DNA from: Pyropia haitanensis
Lineage: Eukaryota; Rhodophyta; Bangiophyceae; Bangiales; Bangiaceae
Reading direction: 5' to 3'
DNA length: 64,000 bases
Assembly: GCA_008729055.1 (NCBI GenBank)
Contig: SDUX01000010.1
Location: 3,177,090 to 3,241,089 of the forward strand
The notes under the pieces were generated by a model, which did no database searches, was not told the origin of the DNA, and saw only the letters and a list, made by a program, of their open reading frames with translations. The position numbers and the translations under genes are program-made. Shown here piece by piece: positions 52,027 through 63,681 of this stretch (its first letter is position 1; every line of letters starts with the position of its first letter).

Positions 52027-52506
52027 TCAGTGAGCGAAAGCCGAAGCCACGGCGGCCACGACGGCAACGCAGGCAAGCACCGCCCCGCGCTTTCCGGGCA
52101 GCCGCGTTTCGGCCGCGGCGACGGCACGCACCGCCTCGGGGGGAAGGGGGGGAACCACCACCGCGAGCGCTCGCAGGGCTGCCGCTGCGGCGGCCGCCGC
52201 TGCAGCCACCGTGCCGGCGTCGGTCGAGGCGGCGGCAGTCGCGGCGGGCGCGGCATCCGCCCCTGCCGGAAATCCCCCGGCGGCGCCCTCGCCACCACCA
52301 CTCTTACCACCCTCGCTCGCCGTGACGCCGTCAACTGCTGCGGCAAGGATGGCCATGCTTGGCGCCACCACCGCCACCCCCTCCCTCACCACCGCCACCG
52401 CCGCGGGCGGCACCACCGACGGCACCTCCGCCAACGCCGCCTGCGCCGCCGCCGCTGCCCCCGCCGCTGCCCGGTGCCGCCGAGCGATGGCGCCCAGGGC
52501 GTCCAC
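52027..52506 (-). CDS. Ala-rich hypothetical protein with C-terminal hydrophobic helix
   Basis: 159 residues, Met at 52506. Mostly amphipathic Ala-rich helix (LGAIARRHRAAAGAAAAAQA; VVREGVAVVAPSMAILAAAV), then a Gly/Asp/Ala linker and a final hydrophobic helix (GKRGAVLACVAVVAAVASAF) next to the stop, as in tail-anchored proteins. More hydrophobic coding-like sequence follows the stop in another frame, so the true C-terminus may differ. No family is recognised. Confidence 0.4.
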   Translation of the reverse strand: MDALGAIARRHRAAAGAAAAAQAALAEVPSVVPPAAVAVVREGVAVVAPSMAILAAAVDGVTASEGGKSGGGEGAAGGFPAGADAAPAATAAASTDAGTVAAAAAAAAAALRALAVVVPPLPPEAVRAVAAAETRLPGKRGAVLACVAVVAAVASAFAH

Positions 52507-53576
52507 CAGCGCAGTGCAGTGTGCAACGGTGTTGTGGCGAACAGCAGCGATAACGTGTGTACTCGGCAGCTCAGCTTTCCGACGATAGGGTACTCACTTA
52601 CATGGGGCTTGTATACTTACTGGCGATGATTGCTGTAAGGGTACAACAGTTGGATCGAGGATACGCTTAATTTCTTCTTAAGCTCATCATTCAATATTGA
52701 GCCCTTAATAACCATGCCCCCGCCAAGCGCGCGGCCTCTGCTCCACGTCAGAGGCGCTGGTGGCGTACAAAATAGACCGCCCGCCGCCGCCCCCCCCTTG
52801 GCCAACCACCGGCGGCACCCTCGCCCGGCGCCACCATCAGGAGAGGGATATGCGGCGGAATCTTTGGCCACAGGTTCACTGGTGGCTCCCGTCCTCTCCC
52901 GTCCTGACCCGGTGTTCTTGATTTGGGCCGTGGCCACCAACCACCACCACCACCACCACCCCCCCCACCCCCATCCCACCTCTCCCCCGCCCGCTCGGCA
53001 CACGCACCGCCCGAGTTGGCGGTGGCAACGAGACACGCCCCGGCTCTGTTTGGTCACCGGTCGCGGCCGTTGGAGGTGGACCCGGTGCTGCTGGCCACGA
53101 CACGGTGCTGGCCAGCGGCGGCGGGGGGGGGGGGGGGCGGCGGCGGGGGGCGGGGGGGGACGGGGACGGCGGGTCTGGTCTGCGCTGCAGGAGCGGGGAG
53201 CGGCGCGGCGTGTTGGCTGACGTCGAGTCGAGGTGTGCGGCCGCCCACCTGTCGCCCTCGGGCGGGACCGCCAGGCGCCCCGGGCGGTTGAGGGCGGCGC
53301 CGCGTACGCCGTGGCGGTGGCGGTGGCGGTGCGCTCTTGAGGTGCGTCGGCCAGGTCGCGGGTGCCGCCCGCCGTCGTTGCCGACACCGCCGCGACCACC
53401 AACGCCTGCGTCGGTTGCGGTTGTCCCCCTACCCTTCCCCTCTTCGTCACGCACTGCATCGTCCTCTCCGCCTCCCCTACCCCCCCCTCTCCCCCACCCG
53501 CGCGAACTTCCCTTTGTGGCCGCTCTCTTCCCCCCCCTCCGGCCTCCCCCCCCCCCTCCCCTCCCGGCCGGCCAGG
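52507..53576. other. Intergenic, GC-rich
   Basis: (CAC)n repeat near 52938-52965 and a poly-G run near 53127-53138. Frames on both strands lack domains. Confidence 0.45.
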
Positions 53577-53851
53577 ATGGGCCTCGCGCGCTTCCTCAAC
53601 TGGTCGACGGAGCAGCGGGACGGGTCGCCCCGCTCCTTCCTCGCGCAGGTGCTCGACCCCGTGGGGGTTTGCATCGAGCCCGCGGCGATCGACCCGTACG
53701 AGGCGCCCGACCTGCCCGCCCCCGTGGAGGGGGACGCGGACGCGGCGGCCGCTGGGGGGGGGTGGGGGAGGCCGCCACCGACGGCAGCGACGAGGCGCCG
53801 CCGCCGCCGCCGCCGCTCATGGCCGACGAGGTGTCCCCGTCGGCGGTGTGA
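53577..53851 (+). CDS. Small hypothetical protein, frame shifts at a G run
   Basis: The Met at 53577 starts MGLARFLNWSTEQRDGSPRS, then VLDPVGVCIEPAAIDPYEAP and an Asp/Ala-rich stretch. At the G-rich run 53754-53769 the sensible frame changes to one reading ATDGSDEAPPPPPPLMADEV and ending at TGA 53849-53851, giving about 90 residues. The ordinary frame instead runs into Arg-rich nonsense. This looks like a single-base length problem in the G run or a very short intron. No family is recognised. Confidence 0.45.
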
Positions 53852-55152
53852 GGCGGCGTGTCGACGCCCGCTGGCGCGGCGTTTGGTTGGTTGGTGGGGT
53901 GGGATGGTCGGGGGGGTGGGGGCGGCGGGGATGCTGGTGGATGGACACGGTTTATGCAAGCTTGACTCTGCAGTGGTGTGAGGGGGGTGATGGGGGGGGG
54001 GGGGCGGGGGGGAGGCGCGGGAGCAGGAAACGGGTAACGAGCCGTTCTTTGTCCCGGTGGGTGGGGGGACTACCCGCGACGGCGTGGGCGGGTGACCATG
54101 GCGGCTGGCCATGTGAGAGCGTGGAAGTGCGGGTGGTCGGGTGCCCGTCGGGGGGTAGCGCCGGCCGGCGGCGGGCGGAACAGGGTGACGTTGATGGGGT
54201 GTGTTGGGAGGGACAACGCAAGCAGACGGCGGGAAAAAGAGGGGGGGGGGCGGGGGGGGTTGACCGCGCGCGAAGCGGCGGCGGCGGCACGACCTGCCAG
54301 CGTCCACGCGGGCCGGGTGGGCGGCGGCCACGGCGGCCGGGCGGCAGCTGGCCACCGTCGCGCGCGGGCGGCGGGACGGCCCCGCCGGCAGCGGCCGTGG
54401 CGCTTGGCCAGTCGTCCCCGCCGCCGCCACCGCTACGGCGGCGCGGTTGCTCCCCCCGCTGTCCCCCCCCCGCTCCAAACGTCCCGTTTTTTTTTTCGTT
54501 TTTTTTTTTTTTTTTTTTTCGTACCGCCGCCGCGCCTCGCCGCCGGCGGTCCGCGACGGCCGCCGCGTCCGCCGCCGCGGTCGCCACGCGCGCGCGCGCG
54601 CAGCGGCGGCGTCGAACACCCGCACCCCCGTGGAGCGTCACCGAAAAAAACAAAAAAAAAAACGCTCGCGGCGGGCGCCGCACCAATCCGACGCGACGGC
54701 GGCGGCGGCGGCACCCGCGCCACACGGCGTGGATGGTGTGTCAGAGAGGGAGGGAGGCGGCGGCAAGGGCGGAGCGGCAGCCGACAACCGGCGGCGAGCA
54801 TCCTCTTCCCTCCCTCCCCCCCCCCCTCCCCCCTCGCAAACCACCGCCCGCGTGTCACGGTGTGCGCGGAGATGGGCGGCGGACGGCCGCCACGATGCAC
54901 CACCCCCCCACGCCCGCACCGCCGCCGCGGCCAACAGCGCAGCAACCACTCCCCCCCCCCCCCCCACCCCCCCCCTCCTCCGCCCCTTTCCACAACCGCA
55001 CCACCACCGCCGGCGCCCCCCCCCCTCCCCCCCCCCCCCCCGACAGCGACGGTACCCGCACCGCGGCCGCCACCGCCGTCGGCGGCCGCCGCGCCCCCGC
55101 CCGTAACCGCGGCGGCGGCGGTGGCGGCGGCCGCGTCGGCGGGGGCAGCCGC

Positions 55153-55199
<47 letters not shown>

Positions 55200-55484
55200 T
55201 ACCAGCAGGCCCGGCGGTGGGGGGGCGCCAAGGAGGAAAGCGAGGGGGGGGGGGGGGAGGGGGAGGGGTGGCGATCCCCGCCGCCCCGCGTCGCGGCCGC
55301 CACCCGCCCCCGTCTGGCCGCACCGCCCGGGTGGCCCTGTGGCTGGCCGCCACGCCGGCCGCCGCGGTGGCGGGGCGGGCACCAACAGAGCGACGCGGTC
55401 ACGGCGAGGGGGGGGGTGGGGGGGGGTGGGGGGGGGGGGGGGGGGGGGGGGGGACTGCACGGGCACCCGCAGCACGCGGCGGTG

Positions 55485-55515
<31 letters not shown>

Positions 55516-57305
55516 CGGTGGCGGCGGCGGTGGGGCGTCGGTGGGGCGGCCGTGCCGCGGTGCGGGCAAGCCGCCCGGCTGGCGGCGGCCGCCCGCGGCG
55601 ACCGTCGATTCCCCCGCTGCCGGTGCGACCCGCCGCCACCCCCCCCCCCCTTGCATCGCCGCCCCGACCGCGGCTGGGTCCGACGGCCAATCCGTTTGGC
55701 GCGGACCCCACCGGCCGCGCCGTTGCGTGGGGGGGAAACCGCCCCGCCGCGCGGCTGCACTCGTGCGCGTGCCGGGACGCGACTCGTGCGCGTGCCGGGA
55801 CGCAGGGGGGGGGGGGGGGGGGGGTGGGGGGGAGCCGACGCGCCCGCCGCGCCTGCACTTGGCCGCCGCCGCCGTTGCCGCCGCCGCTGTGGCAATCGCG
55901 GCCGGCATTGATCGGCCATTCCGACGCGTGCTCCCCCACCCCCCCCCCCCCCCCCCCCCCCTGCCCCCCCACCCCCCCCTCCCGCGGCCGCCACCACCCG
56001 CCCACCCCCCCACCCGCTCCCACCGTCTCGCCCCGCCGCGTGCATTGACGGCCGCGCCATGGGCGGCCGCCGCGGCGGGTGTGCCGGCACGGCGGGGCTG
56101 CCGCCGTCGGCGGCACCACACCACGGCGCGGGTGCCGCCGCCACCACGGGCGGTGGCCGCCTTGGCACGCGTGGCTCCGTCACCGCCCCTTCTTCCCCCC
56201 CCCTCCCCCTCCCTCCTCCCCTCCCCTTTTTTTTTTTTTTGTGCGCGCGCGTCCCCGCCGGCCGCGGCGGGAGCTCCCGCAGCTGGTGCCCGTCGGTGGT
56301 GCACGACGCGCGGAGGGGGGGGATACGGGGGGGGGGGGGAGGGCGGCGTGGGAATTGGGTGGCGTGCCGGCGCGATGCGGTTGGGGGGGGATGCACGCGC
56401 GCGGGGGGGGGGTGGGTTGGGGGGGGGTGGGGGGGGGGGGGGGGGGAGGTGGCACGGCAAGCGGCGGCCGGGGTCGTGCCGGCCGTCCCGCTCCCGGCGA
56501 CCACCCGCGCGGCGCCCGAGGCTGCCGCGGCGCCCGCGTTGCCGCCGCTCCCCCCATCCGCCGCCTCGCTCCCACCGCGGACCGACGGCGGCGGTGGTTA
56601 TAAGAGCGGCCCTGCCGTAGCGCCGCGGCGGCGAGACGGACAGACGGCAGCCGCTGGCGGTGGCGACGGCGTTCGCCCCGCGGCGGTGGCGTCCCCGCCG
56701 TCGGCCGCGTTCCCCGTCGTGCCCCGCCGCCGGCGTCGGCGCGCGGCGGCTAGCGGGTGCGGTCGTCGCGTCTCCTCTCCCGCCCTTTCTCCCTCGGTCG
56801 TTGGCGGACCCCCCCCCCGCCCCCCCCCCACCCCCGCCTCTCCCTGGCCATCCCATCCTCTGCCTGCAGCGCCGTCCCAGCCGCTGGTTGCCACCACGCG
56901 ACGCCTCCCCCGCCTACGGGTCGCCGTTTGGCATTCGCGGCGGCTACCTCGCTCCCCCCCCCTTCCCTCCCCCCCCCCTTCCCGTTTCTCTTCTGACACG
57001 CCGCGGCGCCGCCGCCATCATGCCTCGCGACAGCCGCCAGCCGGGTGCCGCCGCACCCGCCGAGGCGTGCGCGTACCCGCGGCCGCCACGGGCGTGGCGT
57101 CACCCGCCGCCGCGGCCCGCCGCCGGGGCGGCCGCCGCGGCGGACCGCGCGCCACCGTCGCGGTCCCCATCACGGTCGCCGCGGGCGGCCGCCGCCGGCC
57201 GCCGCCGCGTCGGGTGCCCGCCGACGGTGGCGGCGGGCCCGGTCGGGGCGGCCGCACCGGCCGCCGCCGCCGCCGCTCCCACCGTCACGAGCGGCGCGGT
57301 CGACT
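53852..57305. other. Extreme low-complexity region
   Basis: Poly-G runs (54238-54260 area, 55405-55453, 56400-56446), poly-T and poly-A runs (54484-54519, 54641-54661, 56227-56240) and long GGC/CCG tracts. Enormous open frames on both strands are artefacts of missing stops. The Met at 57020 (MPRDSRQPGAAAPAEACAYP) could begin a real N-terminus for the next gene. No other gene is supported. Confidence 0.5.
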
Positions 57306-58422
57306 ATGCTGGTAGCGCGGCTCGGCCGCGCACCCCCCCCCCCTGGCCGCCGCCGCCGCCGCAGCCGCCGCTGCCGCCGCCGCCGCCGCTGCCGCTGCCG
57401 CTGCGGCCACCCCCACCCCCACCGCGGGCCGCCCCCTCCGCGGCGGCGGCCGGTCACGCAAGCGTGCGCGTGCGGCGGCGGCCGCGGCGGCGGCGTCGTC
57501 ACGGTCCCTGGCGCTGCCGCTGGCGGTCGCCGCGGCGCTCGCCCTGCGGCTGGTGCTGTTGTCGTCGGGGGTGGGTGCGGGCGCCGCGGCGGCCGCGGCG
57601 GGGCGGTCGGCGGGGACGCGCGTCGGGGGGTGGCCGCGGGGGGGGGGGGTGCCCGGTGCGGCCGCCGCCGCGCCGCCGGGGCGGCCGCGGTCGGCGGCCG
57701 CCGCCGCGGCGGTGGTGGCGGGCGTCGGCCGCCGCGTGTCGGCCGCGGTGTCGCCATTGGCGGGGCGGCTGGGGGGGTGGGCGGCGCCGGTGGGGGCACC
57801 GCCCGGCCCTGTTGGGGGGGGGAGGGCGGGCGCCGCCGGCCCGTGGGGCGCTGCGGGAGAGGAGGAGGAGGAGGAGGGGGGGGAGCTGCGGTGGGCGCCG
57901 CCGCCGCCGCCGCCGCCGCCGCGGGGGGGGGCGACACCCGTGATGACGACGCTGGCGGGGCGCCCGCGGGAGCCGCCACGGCGACCGCGGCCGCCGCGGC
58001 GGCGGTGGCGGCCGCCACCCCCACGGTCACCCGGTCCGCCGCTGACGGCGGCGGCAGCGGCGGCGGCAGCGGCGGTGGCAGCGGCGGCGGCAGCGGCGTC
58101 GGCGGTGGCGCCGCCGCCGCCGCCCGCCACCCCCCCCGCCGGCGTCACGCGGCGCCCGAGGTGCTCGCGACGCCCCACCCCCACGCGCCCTACACGGGCG
58201 CGACCGCCGCCGACGGCGGCGCGCTGCTGCTGGGCGGCTCGACCAACGCGACGCGCCTGACGGCGGTCACCGCCCGCCTCGTCACGCTCTTCCGCTTCCG
58301 CTCCCTCCTCGCCGCGCCCGCCGCCGACCACGCGCCGTTTACAGAGGCGCTCGCGGCGCGCCTGCAGTTTGACGTGCCCAACTTTGGGTACACGGTCGCC
58401 GACGGGGGGGGGGCGGCCGCCA

Positions 58423-58469
<47 letters not shown>

Positions 58470-58898
58470 ACCGCCGCCACCGCCGCGACGATCGCGGCGG
58501 GCGTGGCGGGCGCGGTCGTTGGGGCGGCGTCGCTCGACGCGGCGGCGCCGCTGCCGCCGGTGGACCTGGCGCTCCTCTGGCCCACCGCCGGCGCCACGCG
58601 GGGCGCCGCGTGGCACGCCGCCACCGCCGCCGCCGTCCGCCGCCTCCGCGCCGCGCCCGCCGCGCGGTACGTGGCGGTCGGCCAGTGGCCGCGCGTGGCG
58701 GGCGCGGCGGTCGCGCTGCGGCCCGCCACGCCGGGCGGGTGGGCGTACGCCGACGCGGCGGTCGCGGCCGCCGCGGGCGCGCCGTTTGCGTGGGCCACCG
58801 CCCTGCGGGGGGTGGTGCCAATGGCCGCCGCCGGCTACCACCGGTACTTGACGCTGTACGATGTGGCGGCGCTGCCGGCACGGCTGGGGGGGGGGTGA
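57306..58898 (+). CDS. Putative type-II membrane protein with unknown C-terminal domain
   Basis: Coding-like sequence in two frames. About 57340-57930: a long Ala tract, a basic stretch (GRSRKRARA), a membrane helix (LALPLAVAAALALRLVLL) and a Pro run. Then, after a 9-G run at 57926-57934, another frame leads to a well-formed C-terminal domain of about 250 residues (VLATPHPHAPYTGATAADGG, TARLVTLFRFRSLL, LQFDVPNFGYTVADGG, VDLALLWPTAG, VPMAAAGYHRYLTLYDVAAL) ending at TGA 58896-58898. A short basic N-terminus plus a single helix suggests a Golgi-type type-II protein, as for glycosyl- or sulfotransferases, but no catalytic motif is recognised. Start choice is unsure: 57306 needs a one-base change in an 11-C run (57333-57343); 57020 is the alternative. 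Confidence 0.45.
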
Positions 58899-58947
58899 GG
58901 TGAGGGGGGGGGGGGGGGGGCGTCGCCAGCCGCGCGGGTGCCGCCGG

Positions 58948-58983
<36 letters not shown>

Positions 58984-59499
58984 GGGGGGGGGTGCCGCCG
59001 CCGTCGCCGCCACTCGGCCGCACGGCCGCTACGGGTGCCGCGGCGCGCCCGGCATCCCCCCCCCGGCACTCGCTGTCCCCGCTGGCGCCATGGCCACGGC
59101 GGCGGGGGCGGGGGTGTGGGGTCGCCCCGCCACACGGACGGCAGCCGCCGTCGGCCGCCCACGGGGCGCGGCGGCCACGGTGGGGCGGCCGGTAGGGCGG
59201 GGCGGGAGCGCGAGTGGTGGGGTGGGGGTCGGTCGCGGCTGCGGGCGGCGACGACGACGCGTGCACAGATTATCCGTCATCATGATCCGGGACAACGGTG
59301 CCCAGCGGGCGCCAGCGGCGCGGTACCGCCCGCGGCGGTCTGTCCATCTTTTTTTTTTTTCAACGGCACGCGGCGGGCGGGCGGCACGCACCCCGCTCGT
59401 CGGGTGGCGCGCGACTCCCCCCCCCCCTTCCCCCCCCCTCCCCTCCCTTCGTACTCGCCTATCCCCCCCCCCTCCCCCTCCCCCCCCCTCCCCCGGCGC
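58899..59499. other. Spacer with ~30-base poly-G run
   Basis: Lies between two convergent genes. Contains a G homopolymer at about 58952-58982. No gene is supported. Confidence 0.5.
58952..58982. repeat. Poly-G homopolymer
   Basis: About 30 consecutive G. Reads through such runs are often wrong in length. Confidence 0.85.
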
Positions 59500-59721
59500 T
59501 CACCGGCGGTCGCTGTGGCGCTCGCCGCTCGTCGCGGCACCCGCCGACTCGGCCGCCGTCGGCGGCGCGCGCCGCGACGCGGCGGACGACTGCTCCTGCT
59601 CCGCCGCGTCGAGCGGGTGCGGCCGCCGCCGCCGCCGCCCGCCCGCGCCGTCGCCGCCGCCGCCGTCGCCGTCGCCGTCGCCGCCGCCGCCGCCGTGCGC
59701 GTGCGCGTCGTCCATGGCGCT

Positions 59722-59754
<33 letters not shown>

Positions 59755-60371
59755 ACCCCCCCCCCCCCCCCCACCCCCCCCATGGGCGCCGCTGGTGTGG
59801 CCCCCCCCAGCACCCCCAGCACCACCACCACCACCACCGGCGCCCCCACCGCCTCCCCCCCCACCCGTGGCCGTCACCACCGGCGGCACCGGCGGCAGCG
59901 ACGGCAGCATCTGCACCCACGGCAGCGGCGACGTGCTGCCCAGCGCGTCCGCGGCGGCCGCCGGCGACGCGTCCCCCCCCCCCCCCGCCGCGGCGGCGGC
60001 GGCGGCGGCGGCGCCCACCGGCGTGGACGAGCCCGCGTCCCCCCCCCGGCGCCCATCCGCGGCACCCCTCCCCCCCCCCCCCCCGGCGCACTCACAAACA
60101 GCATGCGCAGGACGAGGCGCTCGGCGGCACGGCTGAGCGCCGCCTGCTCGGGCGTCGGCGGCACCCCCGGCGCCGCCGCCTTGAGGCTGAGGCTCGTCAG
60201 CGCGTCGCGCAGCGACAGCCGCGCGAGCAGGTTGAGGCTGCCGACGCGCGCGTGCAGCCGCCCGAGCACCGCCGCGAGCTCCGTGTCGCGCTTGGCGCGG
60301 CCGCCGCCGCCGCCGCCACCGCCGGGCGGCCGCTCCGCGCTGCTCGCCGCGCCGCGGTGGTCACGGTCGCG

Positions 60372-60404
<33 letters not shown>

Positions 60405-60605
60405 GCCGCCGCCGCGGTGGTCGCGGGTGGCAGAGGAGGAGGCGGCGGCGGGTGGTGCTGCTGCCGGGGGAGGGTGAGGGGGGTGGGGGGGCGCCGGCGG
60501 TGGGGGGTAGGCGTCGTACGCCCCGCGCGACGGGGGGGACGGTGGCATCGGCGGGACCGCCGGGGGGGGGCGGGCGGCCGCCACCGCCGCGGCGGGCAGG
60601 GGGTA

Positions 60606-60639
<34 letters not shown>

Positions 60640-60728
60640 GCCGCCGCCGCCGCGGCCGCCGCGGCGGGCGCGTCGGCCTTGACGCCCCGCGGCGGCGGCG
60701 GCACCACCGCCATTGCCGCGGCGGCGTC

Positions 60729-60759
<31 letters not shown>

Positions 60760-60827
60760 GGGTGGCCGCGGCGCCCGCCGACGGGCACCCCCCTGGCGCT
60801 CCCCCCCCCCCCCCCCCCCCCCCCCCC

Positions 60828-60862
<35 letters not shown>

Positions 60863-61119
60863 GTCGGGCACCCCCGCTGGTGCCGCCGCAGCGCCGCGGC
60901 GTCCGCGTCGACCGCCTCCCCACACAGCGGGCAGCGGAAGGTCGGGCCGCGGCGGCCGGCCGCGGCGGCCGCCGCCGCCGGCCGGCCGCCCGCGGCCGCC
61001 CTGCCGCCGCCGCCCGCCGCCGCCGCCGCCGCCGCCGCCGCGGTCGCGGCCGCCGCGTACGCGGTGGCGGCGGCCGCCGCCGCGGCCGCCGCGCCCGGCG
61101 GCTGGCCGGCGGCGGCAAG

Positions 61120-61164
<45 letters not shown>

Positions 61165-61577
61165 TCCACCCGCGGCCGCCATTGGCGGGTACACCGCGGC
61201 GGCGGCGCCCGGCGGCGCCCACCCCCCCCCCCATTCACCCCCCCGCCCCCCCCCACCCACGCGCCCCCCCCCCCCCCCCATAGCCGCCACCACCCGCGCC
61301 GCCATACGCGCGGGGCAGGCCCACGGCGGGCGCCGCCGCGCCCACCGTTGGTGGCCGGTAGTAGAGGGTGGCGGGCGGCAGGTAGGGGAGGGATAGGGGC
61401 GTGGCGGCGGCGGCGGCGGCGGCGGCGGCCGCCGCGGCACGCGCCACGTCGGCGGGGGGGGGGGGGGGGGGAGGGCGGGGGGGGCGGCGGCGGCGGCCAC
61501 CGCCGCGGCGACCGTCGCGGCGGTCGCGGTGGTGGACGGGGTGGGGGAGGGGGGGGGGGGACCCCGCCCGCCGCCGA

Positions 61578-61622
<45 letters not shown>

Positions 61623-62011
61623 GCCAGGACCGCCGCGGCCAGCGGCGGCACCACCCCCACCCGCTGCGCCTGTGGCGGCGGCTGCCGCGGCGGCGGCGGC
61701 CGCGGCGGCCGCCGCGGCGGCTTGCCGTGCGGTCGGCCGGGGCGGGTGCCCCGGCGGCCGCGCGGCGCGCGCCGCCGGCGGGGCGGCGGCGGCGGTGGCG
61801 GCGGCGGCGGCGGGCGTCCCCCCCCCCTCGCGGCTCGCCGCCGAGTCGGCGGCGCGCCCACCTCCCCCACCCCCCCCCCCACCACCGCCGCCACCCCCCC
61901 CGCCGTCACCACTACCCACCGACGCGGTCGACGCCGGCGTCACCGCCGACGCCGACACCGCCGCCGACGCCGACGCCGTCGCCGCCGACGCCGTCGCCGC
62001 CGACGCCGCCG

Positions 62012-62048
<37 letters not shown>

Positions 62049-62434
62049 GGCCGCCGCCTTGGCCCGCCCGCCCCGCGCGGCCGCGCGGCGGCCGCCGCCG
62101 TCCCGGCCCGGCCGCCCCGCCGACGCGGCGGCCGCCGCGGCGGCCTTGCGCTTGCGGCCGCCCGCGGCGGCCGCCGCGGGCGCCGCCGCGGGTGCCGCCG
62201 CCGCCGGTGCCGCCGCGGGTGCCGCCGCGGCACCAGGAACCGCACCGGCGGCGGCGGTGGCGGCGGCGGCGGCGGCGGCGGTGGTGGTGGCGGTGATGGG
62301 CGAGGGGGCGGGCGACGGCGGCGGCGGCCGCGGCTTTTTGGGCGCGCCCTGCTCCTCCACCAGGGGGGGGGGGGGGCGCCGCTCCCCGTGCGACGCCGCA
62401 GCGGCGCCCACCGCCGCGGCCGCGGCGGCCGTCA

Positions 62435-62467
<33 letters not shown>

Positions 62468-63348
62468 GCGCAAACGGGACCGCCGGCAGCGCGGGCGACG
62501 GGGTCCCCCCCGCCCCTCCCCCACCCCCCCCCGCCGCCCCCTGGCCGGCGCGGCCGACGGCCGCCAGCGCCGGGTCACCCAGCTCGGGCGACAGCGGCAG
62601 CAGCGGCGAGATGGACGGCGGGCGCCACAGGTCCGCGTAGCGCCCCCCATCCCCCCCCCCCCCCCCCCCCCCCCCGCGGAGCGCGGCGGCCTCCCCGTCG
62701 CCACCACCACCACCACCACCACCACCACCACCACCACCACCACCGCCACCACCACCACCGCCACCACCGCCGCCGCCGGCGCCCACCCCCAGCAGCGCCC
62801 CGTCGTCGGCGGCGGTAAAGGTGACGGCAAACTGCGCCAGCTGCCGGTTCCACTCGTCCACCGCCGCGTCGGCGGCGGCCGCCGCCGCGTCGGGGGGGGG
62901 CGCCGCGCCGCCGCTGGCGGCCGCCGCCCCGCCGCCGCCGCCACCGCCGCCGCCGCCGCCAGCCGCGACGGTGGCGCCGCCACCGCCGCCGGCGGTGGCG
63001 GCCGCCCCACCAGCGCGAGGCGGCACCCCCCCCCCCCCTCCCCCCCCTCGGGTACCCCCCCCCCAGGAGCATCCCCCCCCCCGGCCCGTCGGCAAACGCG
63101 GCGAGCGAGGCGCCGCCCCCCCCCACCCCCCCGTCCATGCCGAGCGCGTCGAGCCCCGCAAAGACGCTCGCCTCGGCCGCCGCCGCCGCGTCGGCCGCCC
63201 GCTGCGCCGCCGCCGCCGCCTCCGCCGCCGCCGCCGCCGCCGCCGCCGCGGTCGCGGCGGGCGCGCCGCCACCCGCGCCGCCGCCGCCGCCGCCACCCGC
63301 GCCGCCCGTGCCGTCGGTGACGGCGGCCGCGGCCGCCGCCGGCCGCGG

Positions 63349-63379
<31 letters not shown>

Positions 63380-63478
63380 CCGCCGCCGCCACCGCCGCTG
63401 CCCCCATCCCCTCCTCCGCCCCCAGCACCCCCACCACCGGCGTCGCCGCAGCCACCGCCGCCGCCGCCGCCGCCACAG

Positions 63479-63522
<44 letters not shown>

Positions 63523-63681
63523 GCCGTCGGGGACCGCGGTGCCGGTGGGGTGACGAGCGGCCATCCAACCGCGGGCCGCCGCCACGTCCCAGCGGCGGCC
63601 GTCCACGCGGGTACGTGCAGCGCCGGCGGGGCGGCGCTCACCATCCGCACGGCGCCCGCCGCGGCAGGCTGGGCTGGCCAC
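59500..63681 (-). CDS. Large low-complexity C2HC zinc-finger protein, several exons/frames
   Basis: Minus-strand coding blocks in order: a start near 63681 or 63564 (MAARHPTGTAVPDG), then SVFAGLDALGMDGGVGGGGA; DEWNRQLAQFAVTFTAADDG and YADLWRPPSISPLLPLSPEL; a basic GGRKRKAAAA stretch; SLPYLPPATLYYRPPTVGAA; a zinc finger, FRCPLCGEAVDADAAALRRH followed by QRGC (Cys-x2-Cys-x12-His-x3-Cys); a helical block KRDTELAAVLGRLHARVGSL to ERLVLRMLF ending at a GTGAGT donor near 60098; and a last exon (PLPWVQMLPSLPPVPPVVTA) ending at 59500. Frames change at G/C homopolymers (for example 60801-60829, 61449-61460, about 63040). Basic patches and the finger suggest a nuclear regulator; unproven. Over half is Ala/Gly/Pro. 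Confidence 0.5.
60801..60829. repeat. Poly-C homopolymer
   Basis: About 29 consecutive C within the zinc-finger gene, at a point where the best coding frame changes. Confidence 0.85.
62701..62765. repeat. (CAC)n microsatellite
   Basis: About 20 CAC/CGC triplets inside the zinc-finger gene, encoding poly-Gly on the minus strand. Confidence 0.85.

Noticed and set aside
53362..56620. Open frames of 840-850 residues on the plus strand
   Set aside because: Same compositional artefact; they run through poly-G and poly-T runs and intergenic sequence.
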